Notes under the pieces: generated by a model
Told to the model about the DNA's origin: nothing
What the model saw: the letters and a program-made list of their open reading frames with translations, nothing else
The model's database searches: none
Origin: CAMCXE01 sp036520615
Lineage (GTDB): Bacteria; Pseudomonadota; Gammaproteobacteria; Pseudomonadales; Cellvibrionaceae
Assembly (NCBI GenBank): GCA_036520615.1
Contig: DATDJI010000028.1
Location: forward strand, 77,898 to 141,897
Length of the DNA stretch: 64,000 nucleotides
Direction: 5' to 3'
Shown: positions 17,051-27,077 of the stretch, piece by piece
Layout: each line of letters opens with the position of its first letter
Position numbering within the stretch: position 1 is the first letter of the stretch
Program-made: the position numbers and the translations under genes

Positions 17051-18031
17051 ATGTACCTAGATTTTTATGGTTTGACCAAACCGCCGTTTCGCATTACTCC
17101 GGATACCCAAGCGTTTTTTGCAGGGTCTGAGCGGGGCGCCCTTCTGGACGCTCTGTGTTATGCCATTAGCCAGGGGGAGGGCATTATTAAATTGGTAGGG
17201 GAGGTTGGCAGCGGTAAAACTATGTTGTGCCGAATGCTGCCGCTGAAATTACCGCCGTCAATTGACTGGGTATATTTGGCGCACCCGAGTTTGTCGCCTG
17301 AACATATTCTGCATGCCATAGCGCAGGAAATGGGCATTAAGGTTACGCCTTCGGCGGATAAATTAGCCGTCATGCGTTTACTGCATAAAACACTGCTTAA
17401 ACGCCACACGCAAAATCGCCAAGTAGTGGTATTGGTGGAGGAGGCGCAGGGAATGTTGCTCGAAACGCTGGAAGAGATTCGCCTGTTAAGCAACCTGGAA
17501 ACCTGCGATCACAAATTGTTGCAAATTGTGCTGTTTGGCCAGCCGGAATTGGATAGCAAGTTAGCCGCTCCTTGTATTCGCCAATTGCGAGAACGCATTA
17601 CGTATAGTTTTTATCTAACGCCGTTAAAGCGTGTGGATATTCAAGCCTATCTGGATTTTAGGCTGCGCGCCGTCGGGTATACGGGGCCGGAATTATTTGA
17701 AACGCCGCTAGTGCGCTTGATTGAAACCTATTCCCAGGGATTGGTGCGGCGTATCAATATTTTGGCTGATAAGGCGTTGCTTGCGGCCTATACGCAGGAT
17801 CGTCACCGCCTTTTACTTGCAGACGTTCATCAAGCGGCCCAGGACAGCCAATTTGTTGTGTCCTGGGCGCGTCAATTGATGGCAAAAATCAAACACACAG
17901 TACCCGCTTGGGCAACACTGAGTTTAGTGTTGGCTTTCTCGATGTCGCCGTTTAACCATCGAAACTACGAACAGTCAGCGCAGAATGCGCTAACTATTAG
18001 TGCAGCGACGGGGGGCGATGAATTTCTATGA
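17051..18031 (+). CDS. mshM: MSHA-type pilus assembly AAA ATPase MshM (ExeA-like)
   Basis: A 326-residue ExeA/GspA-type ATPase. The N-terminus MYLDFYGLTKPPFRITPD is typical of the family. Walker A is GEVGSGKT (50-57) and Walker B is VVVLVEEAQ (125-133). A single hydrophobic segment near residues 288-300 would anchor the C-terminus in the inner membrane, though the periplasmic tail is short (about 25 residues). In MSHA and related pili this ATPase helps place the secretin MshL, encoded next; its TGA overlaps the mshL ATG. Confidence 0.88.
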   Translation: MYLDFYGLTKPPFRITPDTQAFFAGSERGALLDALCYAISQGEGIIKLVGEVGSGKTMLCRMLPLKLPPSIDWVYLAHPSLSPEHILHAIAQEMGIKVTPSADKLAVMRLLHKTLLKRHTQNRQVVVLVEEAQGMLLETLEEIRLLSNLETCDHKLLQIVLFGQPELDSKLAAPCIRQLRERITYSFYLTPLKRVDIQAYLDFRLRAVGYTGPELFETPLVRLIETYSQGLVRRINILADKALLAAYTQDRHRLLLADVHQAAQDSQFVVSWARQLMAKIKHTVPAWATLSLVLAFSMSPFNHRNYEQSAQNALTISAATGGDEFL

Positions 18032-19686
18032 AAGCTCTTTTGTTATGTAGCCTTCTGGTGTTAACCGCCTGCGACCAGTTTCGTACTAAGCCTCCGTTAT
18101 CGCATGGGCATATTAATCAGCCTGCATTTGATTCAGCCCGCATTCCAGCCTTAGCTGCAGCTCCGCCCAAATTGCCACCCCCACAGCCAGCCAAGCGCGA
18201 AGCTACTCATACCGTCGTAGTAAGTGATGTACCTGTGCGCGAACTGTTGTTTTCGCTGGCGCGGGATGCGGATGTCAATTTGGATATAGATGCCGATGTA
18301 GATGGGTTGGTGACGCTTAACGCCGTGAACCAGCCGCTACCGGCTATTCTCGATCGTATTGCGGCGAGCTCCGGCCTGCGCTATGAGATGAAAAATAAGG
18401 TAATTACGATTCGTAAAGATGCGCCCTTTGTGCGTAATTATCGGGTCGACTACTTAAATATGGCGCGCCTTAGCAACAGCAGCGTTAGCGTATCCACGCA
18501 AATTAGTGCTACTGGGCAAGGCGCAGGAGATGGTAAAAGCGGTGGCGGGAGCGATAATAATTCCGCCACCCAGGTGAAGAATGTTTCCGACAATGCATTC
18601 TGGGCCACGCTGCAAAAAAATGTCGCTGCCATTATCGGCGGTGGTAGAACAGGTGGGGCGCCGGGCGGCGCTGAGGGCGACAACCCAGACATAATGCTGA
18701 ACCGGGAAAGCGGCATTATGGGCGTGCGCGCCACCGAGCGACAACACGATGAAATTCGCCGTTTTATCGCTGAAGTACAGACGAGTTCAGAGCGGCAAGT
18801 GCTGATCGAAGCCACGATTGCCGAAGTGAAATTAAATGATCGCTACCAGGCGGGCATTAACTGGAACATGGTGCGCGACGGCAGCCAGCACGATATCGGC
18901 TTTAATTTAAATAGCGCGGTGAATGACTTGGCATTGGGTTCGACGCCTGCATTTAGTTTGGCCGCAAGTTCTGTTGTGGATGGCAACCTGTTGCAAGCGA
19001 CGCTGCAAGCGCTCGAAACTTTTGGCAACGTCAGCATTATGTCCAGCCCGAAAGTGATGGCGCTGAACAACCAAACCGCATTGCTCAAAGTGGTGGATAA
19101 CCTCGTTTATTTTACCGTCGATGTGAATATCGATACTGCCAGTGCAGGGGCTGTTGGGGCCACGCGCACGATCACCTATCAAACCAAAGTGAATACGGTA
19201 CCGGTGGGCTTTGTTATGAGCGTAACGCCTTATATCAATGAGCAGGGTGCGGTGACACTGAATGTTCGGCCGACGATTTCACGCGTAATTAAACAAGTGC
19301 GCGACCCTAATCCGTCTTTGGCCGATGCCAATGTTATCAGTGAGATTCCCGTCATCCAGGTGCGCGAGGTGGAATCGGTGCTGAAGGTGAATTCCGGCGA
19401 TATTGCCGTGATTGGCGGCTTGATGCAGGACGAGGCGAATAATTCCAAACGGGGCATTCCACTGCTAGGCAAGCTGCCGGTCGTTGGTGCAGCATTTCGT
19501 TATCAGGACGACACGACGGAAAAAACGGAGCTGGTCATTTTTATTCGGCCCATAGTGGTGAAACACGCAAGCCTCGGCGGTGATTTGCGCGCGTTTAAGG
19601 AGTATTTGCCCGCGCAAGTGGAACCAAATGCCGCGAGCACCTCGCGCCCCGCAGAGCATCAACAACCCAATCGCCGCCAGGAATAA
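18028..19686 (+). CDS. mshL: MSHA-type pilus secretin MshL
   Basis: A 552-residue outer-membrane secretin. The lipoprotein signal is short with lipobox LTAC (Cys15). A proline-rich linker precedes the secretin/TonB short N-terminal domain (about 60-125, VPVRELLFSLARDADVNLDID). A Gly/Ser-rich stretch with S-G-G-G-S (about 165-180) precedes the C-terminal secretin core (about 260-520). Core motifs include VLIEATIAEVKLND, VGFVMSVTPYI and GDIAVIGGLMQDE. It forms the channel through which the pilus exits. The ATG overlaps mshM by 4 bp. Confidence 0.92.
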   Translation: MKALLLCSLLVLTACDQFRTKPPLSHGHINQPAFDSARIPALAAAPPKLPPPQPAKREATHTVVVSDVPVRELLFSLARDADVNLDIDADVDGLVTLNAVNQPLPAILDRIAASSGLRYEMKNKVITIRKDAPFVRNYRVDYLNMARLSNSSVSVSTQISATGQGAGDGKSGGGSDNNSATQVKNVSDNAFWATLQKNVAAIIGGGRTGGAPGGAEGDNPDIMLNRESGIMGVRATERQHDEIRRFIAEVQTSSERQVLIEATIAEVKLNDRYQAGINWNMVRDGSQHDIGFNLNSAVNDLALGSTPAFSLAASSVVDGNLLQATLQALETFGNVSIMSSPKVMALNNQTALLKVVDNLVYFTVDVNIDTASAGAVGATRTITYQTKVNTVPVGFVMSVTPYINEQGAVTLNVRPTISRVIKQVRDPNPSLADANVISEIPVIQVREVESVLKVNSGDIAVIGGLMQDEANNSKRGIPLLGKLPVVGAAFRYQDDTTEKTELVIFIRPIVVKHASLGGDLRAFKEYLPAQVEPNAASTSRPAEHQQPNRRQE

Positions 19687-19692
19687 CCTGTT

Positions 19693-21600
19693 ATGAGCCT
19701 CCTATTGGATGCGCTTAAAAAAGCGGCACTGGAGAAACAGCGTCGCTCGCAAAGCTTGGATGTCGCAGCCGAACACGGCAGCGACAGCGAAGCGCTGCTC
19801 AAGGCACAGGCCACTGTGTCTGAACTGCAGGCGCGGCCTTCGCGCAAAGGCAAGGCGGGCAGCGCCGGGGCGGAGCTGCTGTCCAGTTGGGCACAACCAA
19901 AACGCTCAAAACGTATGTTTGAGGAGGGTTCATTTACACCCGACACAGTTGAAATGCCAATGGCTCAAGTGGATCTAAGCAAGCCTGCGGCCGAGCGTGC
20001 AGACCCGGCTGAGTCCTCGGTCTTTAGCGCTATAACTGACAACGACGATGACGCGTCGGCGGGTTCCGCCGCGTGTGAATTTATTGATATCAGTGATTTG
20101 GATTTTGCCGCATTGGTGGGTTTTGTCGAGCCTGAGCCCCTGTCTGTCGCATCGACCCAAGCTTTAGACACACCGTCGCCGCATACCATTACTACCGCTG
20201 CGCCGACGCTTGAACCGCAAGTGCCAGGGGCAGCGTCAACAGCTGAGTTGGCGAATTTAGATGCAGGCGTAGTGGGTGACGAGCTGATACCAGAGATTCA
20301 AACAGCCGATACACCAGTCGATGTAGAGATTGCGCAGAGCGCCACCGAGCCGCCAACATCAGCTGCCGCCACCTCCGGTGTGAGTAATCCGCCTGCGCAA
20401 TTTTCCCCTGGTGCGGGTAAACAAGCTTTAGCTGCCTTGTTAAGCAAAAGCCAAAAAATCGCTAGCCGTAACCGTCGCCGCTTGACCGCCATGTATTGCT
20501 TGTTGCTGGTTACGGCGGCAGCTTTAGTGGGGATTTATTACTATTTGTTGCACAGAGACGACGCTCCGCTGTTACTCGCTCCACCTGTGCAGTCCGCAGC
20601 GCCACCGGCAGACGAGCCTGGTATCGCGGGACCAATCAGCGAGGCTCCGGCAGCTGCAACTGTTGAAGCCGACGAAGCCAAAGTGGCTGCGGCAGAGGCC
20701 AGCATTTCAGCGGACCTGGCCTCACAGGCTGCCACTGTACAACCGCCGAGCCCGACGACTGAAACTGCGATAGCGGAGCGCGCAGCCCCGGCCAATGACG
20801 CCAATTTTTCTCCCGACTCCGACTCCCGGGCGAGTGAGCACGCGGCTGCAGCGCCTCAGGCGGAGCCATCGCCCCGCGTGGTGATTAATCGCGATCCTAC
20901 TTCAGGCTTGTCGCCGGTTGTTACGCGATTAGATGGCGAGGCTGAACCAGCGGCGCCTACTCCTGTTCATACCGGTACAACTGCTGTGTTGGCCTATCAA
21001 CCCGCGCCGGAGGATACCTTGGCGTCAGCAGTAGAGCGCGGCTATGCCGCCTTTGAAGCGGGTGATTTGGATAAAGCTGCTCAGGCTTATCAACAGGCCT
21101 TAAGCCAGGATGCTAATCAGCGTGATGCCTTGTTGGGCGCAGCAGCCGTAGCGTTGCAAAAGGGCCAGGCGAACGAGGCGTTAAATTTTTACCAACAGCG
21201 TTTAGCTCGAGCGCCAAAAGATGATTACGCCCAAGCCGGTATCTTAGCCATAGGCGCGCAAACCTCACCTAACCCGCAACTTGATAGCGAATTAAACCGC
21301 CTATTGCTCACCTATCCACAGGCAGCTCATCTGCATTATCTACAGGGCACTTTGTATGCTCAGCGTCAGCAATGGGCAGCGGCACAGCTGGCATTTTTGG
21401 CCGCTTGGCAACTGGACAACCAAAACCCAAACGTTGCCTGTGACTTGGCAATCGCATTTGACCATTTACAAGTCCCTGAAGAGGCGAGGCGGTTCTACCG
21501 CCAGGCGTTAAGCCTCAGCCAAGGTCAAACAATTAGTTTTTCAGCGGCAGCTATCCGCGCGCGCTTAGCTGAATTAGACGGTAGCGGTGTACCCCGATGA
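19693..21600 (+). CDS. mshN: MshN-like bitopic TPR protein
   Basis: A 635-residue protein starting MSLLLDALKKAA, the usual start of MshN/GspB-like proteins. A long acidic, Ala/Pro-rich cytoplasmic part precedes one membrane helix at about 264-284 (YCLLLVTAAALVGIYYYLL). A low-complexity periplasmic linker and tetratricopeptide repeats (about 440-625, with A-x-x-A-Y-Q-Q-A-L helices) follow. It probably links MshM and the secretin. It lies 6 bp after mshL and overlaps mshE by 4 bp (ATGA). It is longer than Vibrio MshN because of the linker. Confidence 0.85.
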   Translation: MSLLLDALKKAALEKQRRSQSLDVAAEHGSDSEALLKAQATVSELQARPSRKGKAGSAGAELLSSWAQPKRSKRMFEEGSFTPDTVEMPMAQVDLSKPAAERADPAESSVFSAITDNDDDASAGSAACEFIDISDLDFAALVGFVEPEPLSVASTQALDTPSPHTITTAAPTLEPQVPGAASTAELANLDAGVVGDELIPEIQTADTPVDVEIAQSATEPPTSAAATSGVSNPPAQFSPGAGKQALAALLSKSQKIASRNRRRLTAMYCLLLVTAAALVGIYYYLLHRDDAPLLLAPPVQSAAPPADEPGIAGPISEAPAAATVEADEAKVAAAEASISADLASQAATVQPPSPTTETAIAERAAPANDANFSPDSDSRASEHAAAAPQAEPSPRVVINRDPTSGLSPVVTRLDGEAEPAAPTPVHTGTTAVLAYQPAPEDTLASAVERGYAAFEAGDLDKAAQAYQQALSQDANQRDALLGAAAVALQKGQANEALNFYQQRLARAPKDDYAQAGILAIGAQTSPNPQLDSELNRLLLTYPQAAHLHYLQGTLYAQRQQWAAAQLAFLAAWQLDNQNPNVACDLAIAFDHLQVPEEARRFYRQALSLSQGQTISFSAAAIRARLAELDGSGVPR

Positions 21601-23297
21601 GTGATGCCGCCCCGATGAAAAAGCGCTTAGGCGACGAGCTGATCGATAAGGGTTTGGTAAGCCCTGACCAGGTCGTCATCGCCATTACCGAACAGAAAAA
21701 AACTGGCAAACCTTTGGGCCACACGCTGGTGGATTTGGGTTTTGTTTCTGAATCGGTCATGCGCGATGTGCTCAGTGAAGCTATGGGCCGCGACAGTATC
21801 GACCTGTCTAAAGCTGTACCTGATCCGGACGCCGTCAAACTAATATCCAAACAGTTGGCCGTGCGCCACCGCGTTCTGCCGGTCAGTTTTGACCCGCAAA
21901 CCCGGCGCCTGCAATTGGCTATGACCGACATTTATGATGTGATCGCTCTAGATCGCATTCGCGCCAGCATGGCATCGGATATTGCCGTTGAGCCTTTGCT
22001 CGCCAGCGAAAGTGAAATTCGTTTTGCCATCGACCAGTTTTATGGCTACGAGCTGTCGGTTGACGGAATTTTGCGCGAGATCGAAACCGGTGTTGTGGAT
22101 TACCAAAGCTTGGATCTAAGCGGTGCGGAGTACAGCCAGCCGTTGGTGCGCTTGGTGGATGCCATTTTGTCGGATGCGGTGAAGCGCGACGCCTCGGATT
22201 TGCACTTTGAGCCTGAGCAGGGTTTTCTGCGCTTGCGCTATCGCATAGATGGTGTGTTGCGGCAAATTCGCAGCCTTCATAAAGATTATTGGTCGGCAAT
22301 TGCCGTGCGCTTGAAGGTAATGGCGGGCATGAATATCGCCGAGACCCGCAGCCCTCAGGATGGCCGTATCTCGTTGCGAGTGGGCGGGCACCGCATTGAC
22401 TTTCGTGTTTCCGCGCTGCCGACAACACACGGTGAGAATATTGTGTTGCGGGTGCTCGATCGCTCGAAGGGCATAGTGCCGCTGGAAAAACTTAATTTGC
22501 ACCCGGACAACCTGGATCTGCTCAAGCTATTAATGGGCCGCCCTGAGGGTATTATTCTCGTCACTGGCCCCACCGGCAGCGGCAAAACCACGACGCTGTA
22601 TTCGATGCTGAATTTCCGCAAATCCATCGAAGTGAACATTATGACTTTGGAGGATCCGGTGGAGTATCCGATGGATATGATTCGCCAGACCTCGATTAAT
22701 GAAGTGGCCAAAATGGATTTTGCCAGCGGTATCCGCTCGCTGATGCGCCAAGACCCAGACATTATTTTGGTGGGCGAGGTGCGCGATGAAGCTACCGCCG
22801 AAATGGCCCTGCGCGCGGCTATGACCGGCCACCAGGTGTTCACCACTTTGCACACGAATTCAGCGCTAGGCGCGATTCCCCGCCTGCTGGATATCGGCAT
22901 TAAGCCGGACATTATGGCGGGCAATATTATCGGCGTTATCGGCCAGCGGCTGCTGCGAACGCTCTGTAAATTCTGTAAACGGCCACGGCCAGCTGAAGAG
23001 GTGGAGCAGCTGATTTTGGGGGTGGCCGAGCCTGTCACACTCTGGGAGCCCTGCGGCTGTGAACGCTGCAGCGGCACCGGCTATAAAGGCCGTGTCTCGG
23101 TAATGGAAATATTAAAAATGGATGCGGAGTTGGACGAGCTCATTACTCAGCGCGCCAGCATGCGTGTGATGCTCAAGCACGCTCAGAGCAATGGTTTTAA
23201 AACCATGGCGGACGATGGCGTACGACGTGTATTAGACGGCGATACCACTCTTGAAGAGCTCAGCCGCGTCGTGGATTTAACCGGGCGGTTGCAGTAG
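21597..23297 (+). CDS. mshE: MSHA-type pilus extension ATPase MshE with c-di-GMP-binding N-terminus
   Basis: A 566-residue GspE/PilB-type hexameric ATPase. Residues 10-60 hold two MshEN-type motifs (RLGDELIDKGLVSPDQ, then PLGHTLVDLGFVSE), the c-di-GMP-binding pattern established for Vibrio MshE. Walker A GPTGSGKTT is at about 324-332, the Asp box follows, and Walker B is DIILVGEVRD near 386. A C-terminal zinc-binding set of cysteines (C-K-F-C and C-G-C-E-R-C) is complete. It powers pilin polymerisation through the inner-membrane platform MshG, encoded 2 bp downstream. Confidence 0.93.
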   Translation: MSDAAPMKKRLGDELIDKGLVSPDQVVIAITEQKKTGKPLGHTLVDLGFVSESVMRDVLSEAMGRDSIDLSKAVPDPDAVKLISKQLAVRHRVLPVSFDPQTRRLQLAMTDIYDVIALDRIRASMASDIAVEPLLASESEIRFAIDQFYGYELSVDGILREIETGVVDYQSLDLSGAEYSQPLVRLVDAILSDAVKRDASDLHFEPEQGFLRLRYRIDGVLRQIRSLHKDYWSAIAVRLKVMAGMNIAETRSPQDGRISLRVGGHRIDFRVSALPTTHGENIVLRVLDRSKGIVPLEKLNLHPDNLDLLKLLMGRPEGIILVTGPTGSGKTTTLYSMLNFRKSIEVNIMTLEDPVEYPMDMIRQTSINEVAKMDFASGIRSLMRQDPDIILVGEVRDEATAEMALRAAMTGHQVFTTLHTNSALGAIPRLLDIGIKPDIMAGNIIGVIGQRLLRTLCKFCKRPRPAEEVEQLILGVAEPVTLWEPCGCERCSGTGYKGRVSVMEILKMDAELDELITQRASMRVMLKHAQSNGFKTMADDGVRRVLDGDTTLEELSRVVDLTGRLQ

Positions 23298-23299
23298 TT

Positions 23300-24502
23300 A
23301 TGGCCCAGTTCAAATACAAGGCGGTGGATAAAAGCGGTGTGTTGGCTAAGGGGCGCACCCAGGCTGCAAACTTGTTGGACTTGGAACACCGCCTAATGCA
23401 GCAGGGCCAGGATTTAATTACCTGCGAGGAGATTAAATCCAATGGCATGTTTCGCGGCCGCCATAAGCTGACTCGACGCGATGTGATAAACATGGTGTTT
23501 CAGCTGGAACAGCTGACCAAATCCGGCGTGCCTCTTCTCGAGGGTTTAGCCGATCTGCGCGATAGTACAGTCGCAGGCTACTACCACGATGTGCTGGCAA
23601 GCCTGGTTGAATCGATCGAAGGCGGCAAAACCTTTTCTGCCGCGCTGGCTGACTTCCCGCAGGATTTTGATACGGTTTTTATTGCGCTAATTGCGGTAGG
23701 TGAGGAGACCGGTGAGCTGCCGAAAATTCTTAAAGACATGGGCGAAACTCTGCGCTGGACGGATGAATTAATTGCCGCCACGGTAAAAATAATTATTTAT
23801 CCGGCCATAGTCGCGGTGGTGGTGTTTGCTGTAGCGGCGTTTTTAATGATTTACCTGGTACCGAAAATTGTACCGTTCGTAAAAGAAATGGGCGCAGAAG
23901 TACCTATTCATACACTAGCCTTAATCGCTGTATCGGACTTTTTTATTCACTACTGGTGGTTGTTAATTTTGCTGCCAGCGGCGCTTACGGCGGTGTTTAA
24001 AGCAGCGGTAAAAAAATCCCCTGCGTTGCGTTTGAAATTTGACGGCATAAAGTTGCGGTTACCCATTTTTGGCCAAATCAGCTTCAAGATTAAATTGGCC
24101 CGCTTTGCCAGCTACATGGCGCTTTTATACGCCTCGGGCATCACAGTGTTACGGGCACTGGAGATCTGCCAGGCCCTCGTCGATAACACCGTAATGGCCG
24201 CCGCGATTGAACGCGCTGGCCGCTCGATCGCCGAAGGTAGCAGCATCAGCGAGAGTTTTGCGCGGCTAGGGCTGTTCCCGCCGTTAGTCGTGCGCATGTT
24301 AAAAGTGGGCGAGCACACGGGTAATTTGGATGAAGCCCTGCTCAACGTTAGCTATTTTTATAACCGCGAGGTGCAAGAGGCAATTGCCACAATCGAGCCT
24401 GCGATCAGCCCAATTTTGACCGTGGTCATGGGCACGTTATTAGGTTGGATTATGTTATCGGTGCTAGGCCCTGTTTGGGATGCTGTGAGCAAGGCGGGCT
24501 AA
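23300..24502 (+). CDS. mshG: Inner-membrane platform protein MshG (PilC/GspF family)
   Basis: A 400-residue GspF-type protein with two repeated cytoplasmic helical domains (start FKYKAVDKSG, then GVPLLEGLADLRD and ASGITVLRALEIC) and three membrane helices (about 170-190, 215-235 and 370-392). It is the rotor that converts ATPase motion into pilin insertion. Length is normal for the family. Its stop shares one base with the next start (TAATG). Confidence 0.93.
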   Translation: MAQFKYKAVDKSGVLAKGRTQAANLLDLEHRLMQQGQDLITCEEIKSNGMFRGRHKLTRRDVINMVFQLEQLTKSGVPLLEGLADLRDSTVAGYYHDVLASLVESIEGGKTFSAALADFPQDFDTVFIALIAVGEETGELPKILKDMGETLRWTDELIAATVKIIIYPAIVAVVVFAVAAFLMIYLVPKIVPFVKEMGAEVPIHTLALIAVSDFFIHYWWLLILLPAALTAVFKAAVKKSPALRLKFDGIKLRLPIFGQISFKIKLARFASYMALLYASGITVLRALEICQALVDNTVMAAAIERAGRSIAEGSSISESFARLGLFPPLVVRMLKVGEHTGNLDEALLNVSYFYNREVQEAIATIEPAISPILTVVMGTLLGWIMLSVLGPVWDAVSKAG

Positions 24503-26400
24503 TGGCTAGACGGATATTTTATTTTGCCGGTTACCGCCTGAAAGTATTTGAATGGCAGGGTAAAGAATTATTGGGTGAGTGTGTATTCGAGCCTACGGAC
24601 GCGGGGTTTGCAGATTTTGAAGCCTATTTAACGCAGGCAACAGTTTTACCGGTGCAGCTTTTGGTGGATTTGATCGAAGAAGATTTCCGCCGCGAAATCA
24701 TTCCCCATGTCGGCGCTCGGGATCGCAAAGCCCTTGTGGCGCGTTTGGTGGATCGCTTGTATCGCGGCGAGCCTTGTGTTCATGTCATGCCGTTAGGCCG
24801 CAGTACGGAGGGCAGGCGGGATGATGTTTTATTGCTGTCGGCGCTTACCAATAGCGAGATTCTAGCGCCTTGGCTTACGCGCTTGGCCGCTCGGGAAATC
24901 CCTTTAGCGGGGATTTGGTCTGTGCCCTTATTAAGCGCCAAGCTACTGAGCGCTTGTACAGCGGGGGAGGCCAATATTCTGCTGCTGTCGCAACAGATCC
25001 GCACCGCTTACCGGGAGACCTATTTTAACAATGGCCAGCTGGTGTTCTCCCGGCAGGCAAAGTTAGAGCGCGGTTTGCGCGATCAAATCGACGCGCAGGG
25101 CCAAGCGAAATCAATCACTAGCGGCAGCGAACAAATTCGGATCTTTCTAACCAATCAACGCACTATGGCGTTTTCCGACAAGCTCTATGTCTACTCGATA
25201 GTACCCCAGGAATCGGTCGCACCCCTGACAGAGCTGACTACTAGTTCCAGCGGCATCACCTACTATTTTGTGCCGCTGCCAGAGTTGTACGCACACTTCA
25301 AATTATCTGCAGATATAACCCCCAAAGAAGACACGCTATTTTCCTACCTCTGCGCGTGCGCCCCCTTAACGCTCGATCATTACGCCACCCATGCGCAGAA
25401 AAAATTTGCCCGGCGTTTGCGCGCCGATTATTGGTTGGGGCGGGCCTCAGTTTTAGTCAGCGTACTGCTACTGGTGGCAGCAAGTTTCCTATGGCTGTAC
25501 AGCGCGGATATCGAGCAGCGACATTTGCTGCTGACGCAACAACAGCGATTGTTAGATCAGCGCTACCAGCGCGAATACGCACCGCATCAACAAGTGCTGG
25601 ACAGTGCATTGCAGTTGCAAACTACTGTGGAATTTATCCGGGGCCTGCAGCGCGAAGCACACCAAAGCCCCGATCGCTTAATGGCGCGGTTGGCTGAAGT
25701 TTTCAGCCAACCGCGTTTTAGTCAATTGCAACTAGACAGCCTGGATTGGAAGAAATACCCACCGGGCCAACTGCAATTGCTCGTGCAACAGGCGCAGGCG
25801 AGTGTAACGGGCGCGACCGCTGGTGAAGCGGAGCCTGCGACTGAGGCTTCTGCAACAGCAGATCACCTGCAAGCGTCAATTACTTTGGGTGGCTTTTTAC
25901 AGCGGGGCGGGTTGAGTTACCGCGCGACCGTAGAGTTGATGACGCAGTTTGCCGCCGCTTTAAGTCAATTGCCGGAGATTGCCTCGGTAGTGGTTGTGCG
26001 TATGCCTGTTGATGTGCGCCCGCCAGTAACCTTTGTGGAAGACACAGGCACACAAGCGCGGCTTTTTAACCCTCAGCAGGAGCAGGAGAATAACCACTTT
26101 GAAATTTTACTCGCCATCGCCTTACCCCCACCTTTAATTGCGCTGGATACAGAACCCTCTGCAGATGAACCCATACAACCCGCTGCGCAAGAAGAGCCTC
26201 AAGCGCCGGATCAAGAGCCTTCAGCGCGAGGTAAAGAACATTCAGCGCAGGGTAAAGAGCCCTCGGCGCGAGGGAAAGAGCCTTCGGCGGTAAGAAATCA
26301 ACCCTCAGAGCTAAGCAAAGAATCTTCCGCCAACGAGATATCTCTAACTTCAAACGACCAGGGAGCAGCGTTAAATAATGCAGGGCAGGTTGCGGCATGA
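24502..26400 (+). CDS. Bitopic inner-membrane pilus assembly protein (MshI/PilN/GspL-like)
   Basis: A 632-residue protein. The ATG at 24502 overlaps the mshG stop by one base. A cytoplasmic domain of about 310 residues is followed by one membrane helix (about 316-335, SVLLLVAASFLWLY), a coiled-coil-like segment (LLLTQQQRLLDQRYQREY) and a periplasmic domain. This is the layout of PilN/GspL alignment-complex proteins; sequence alone does not let me choose MshI. The C-terminus carries a heptad repeat (G-K-E-P-S-A-R and variants, about 570-600) encoded by near-identical 21-bp units at 26215-26285. It overlaps the next gene by 4 bp. Confidence 0.72.
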   Translation: MARRIFYFAGYRLKVFEWQGKELLGECVFEPTDAGFADFEAYLTQATVLPVQLLVDLIEEDFRREIIPHVGARDRKALVARLVDRLYRGEPCVHVMPLGRSTEGRRDDVLLLSALTNSEILAPWLTRLAAREIPLAGIWSVPLLSAKLLSACTAGEANILLLSQQIRTAYRETYFNNGQLVFSRQAKLERGLRDQIDAQGQAKSITSGSEQIRIFLTNQRTMAFSDKLYVYSIVPQESVAPLTELTTSSSGITYYFVPLPELYAHFKLSADITPKEDTLFSYLCACAPLTLDHYATHAQKKFARRLRADYWLGRASVLVSVLLLVAASFLWLYSADIEQRHLLLTQQQRLLDQRYQREYAPHQQVLDSALQLQTTVEFIRGLQREAHQSPDRLMARLAEVFSQPRFSQLQLDSLDWKKYPPGQLQLLVQQAQASVTGATAGEAEPATEASATADHLQASITLGGFLQRGGLSYRATVELMTQFAAALSQLPEIASVVVVRMPVDVRPPVTFVEDTGTQARLFNPQQEQENNHFEILLAIALPPPLIALDTEPSADEPIQPAAQEEPQAPDQEPSARGKEHSAQGKEPSARGKEPSAVRNQPSELSKESSANEISLTSNDQGAALNNAGQVAA

Positions 26401-27077
26401 TGAAGCTGCCGCGTTTGCTGGACGAATTACTGAACCCTAGCCCTGCAGCAATGCACAGCCGGTGGCGACGGCATTGGCTAAAGGCCACGGGCTTCGGTCT
26501 CTCACTGGGTATTTTGGCGTTGGCAGTCCATGAACAACAAATAACGATGAAGGCTTTTGTCTCCAGCCAGCAGCAGTACCAACAGCAGCAGGGCGCGCAC
26601 CAAACTGCCCAATCGGCCGCTGGCCTGTTGGCGCTCTATCAAGCCCATTACGATCAACTGCACGCTCAGGGCGTCATCGGCGACGCCCGGCGGTTGCAAT
26701 GGGTTGAGGCGCTGAACGCAAGTGCTAACCAGCTTGGCATACCGCAAGTGCGTTTTACCCTGGCAGCTACAGCCGCCGCTAATGAGACGAATACGTTTTT
26801 CAGCGCAGAGGGGTTGGGGCTGACTGTTACGCCTATGCGATTGGATTTTTCTTTAGTACATGAAGGGGATTTTTATCGGCTGATCGCTGACTTGCGCAGC
26901 CGTGCGCAAGGTTTATTTAGCGTGCAAAACTGCGCGATCAGGCGCAAACAGGAGGCCAGTACCGCGGAGTCTGTTGAGCAACCGACAGGCGAGAATGAGG
27001 TGGCCTCTGAACGAATTGCGGGCGAATGCGATTTGATCTGGTACAACCTGGCAGCTATCTCCTCAGTTGCCGAATGA
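26397..27077 (+). CDS. Inner-membrane pilus alignment protein (PilO/MshJ-like)
   Basis: A 226-residue protein. A short cytoplasmic tail and one membrane helix (about 32-47, GFGLSLGILALAV) are followed by a coiled coil (Q-rich, 55-85) and an alpha/beta periplasmic domain ending with two cysteines that could pair. This is the PilO/GspM/MshJ architecture, and its place after a PilN-like gene supports it. Two consecutive ATGs (26397, 26400) compete; the first overlaps the upstream stop. Confidence 0.7.
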   Translation: MMKLPRLLDELLNPSPAAMHSRWRRHWLKATGFGLSLGILALAVHEQQITMKAFVSSQQQYQQQQGAHQTAQSAAGLLALYQAHYDQLHAQGVIGDARRLQWVEALNASANQLGIPQVRFTLAATAAANETNTFFSAEGLGLTVTPMRLDFSLVHEGDFYRLIADLRSRAQGLFSVQNCAIRRKQEASTAESVEQPTGENEVASERIAGECDLIWYNLAAISSVAE

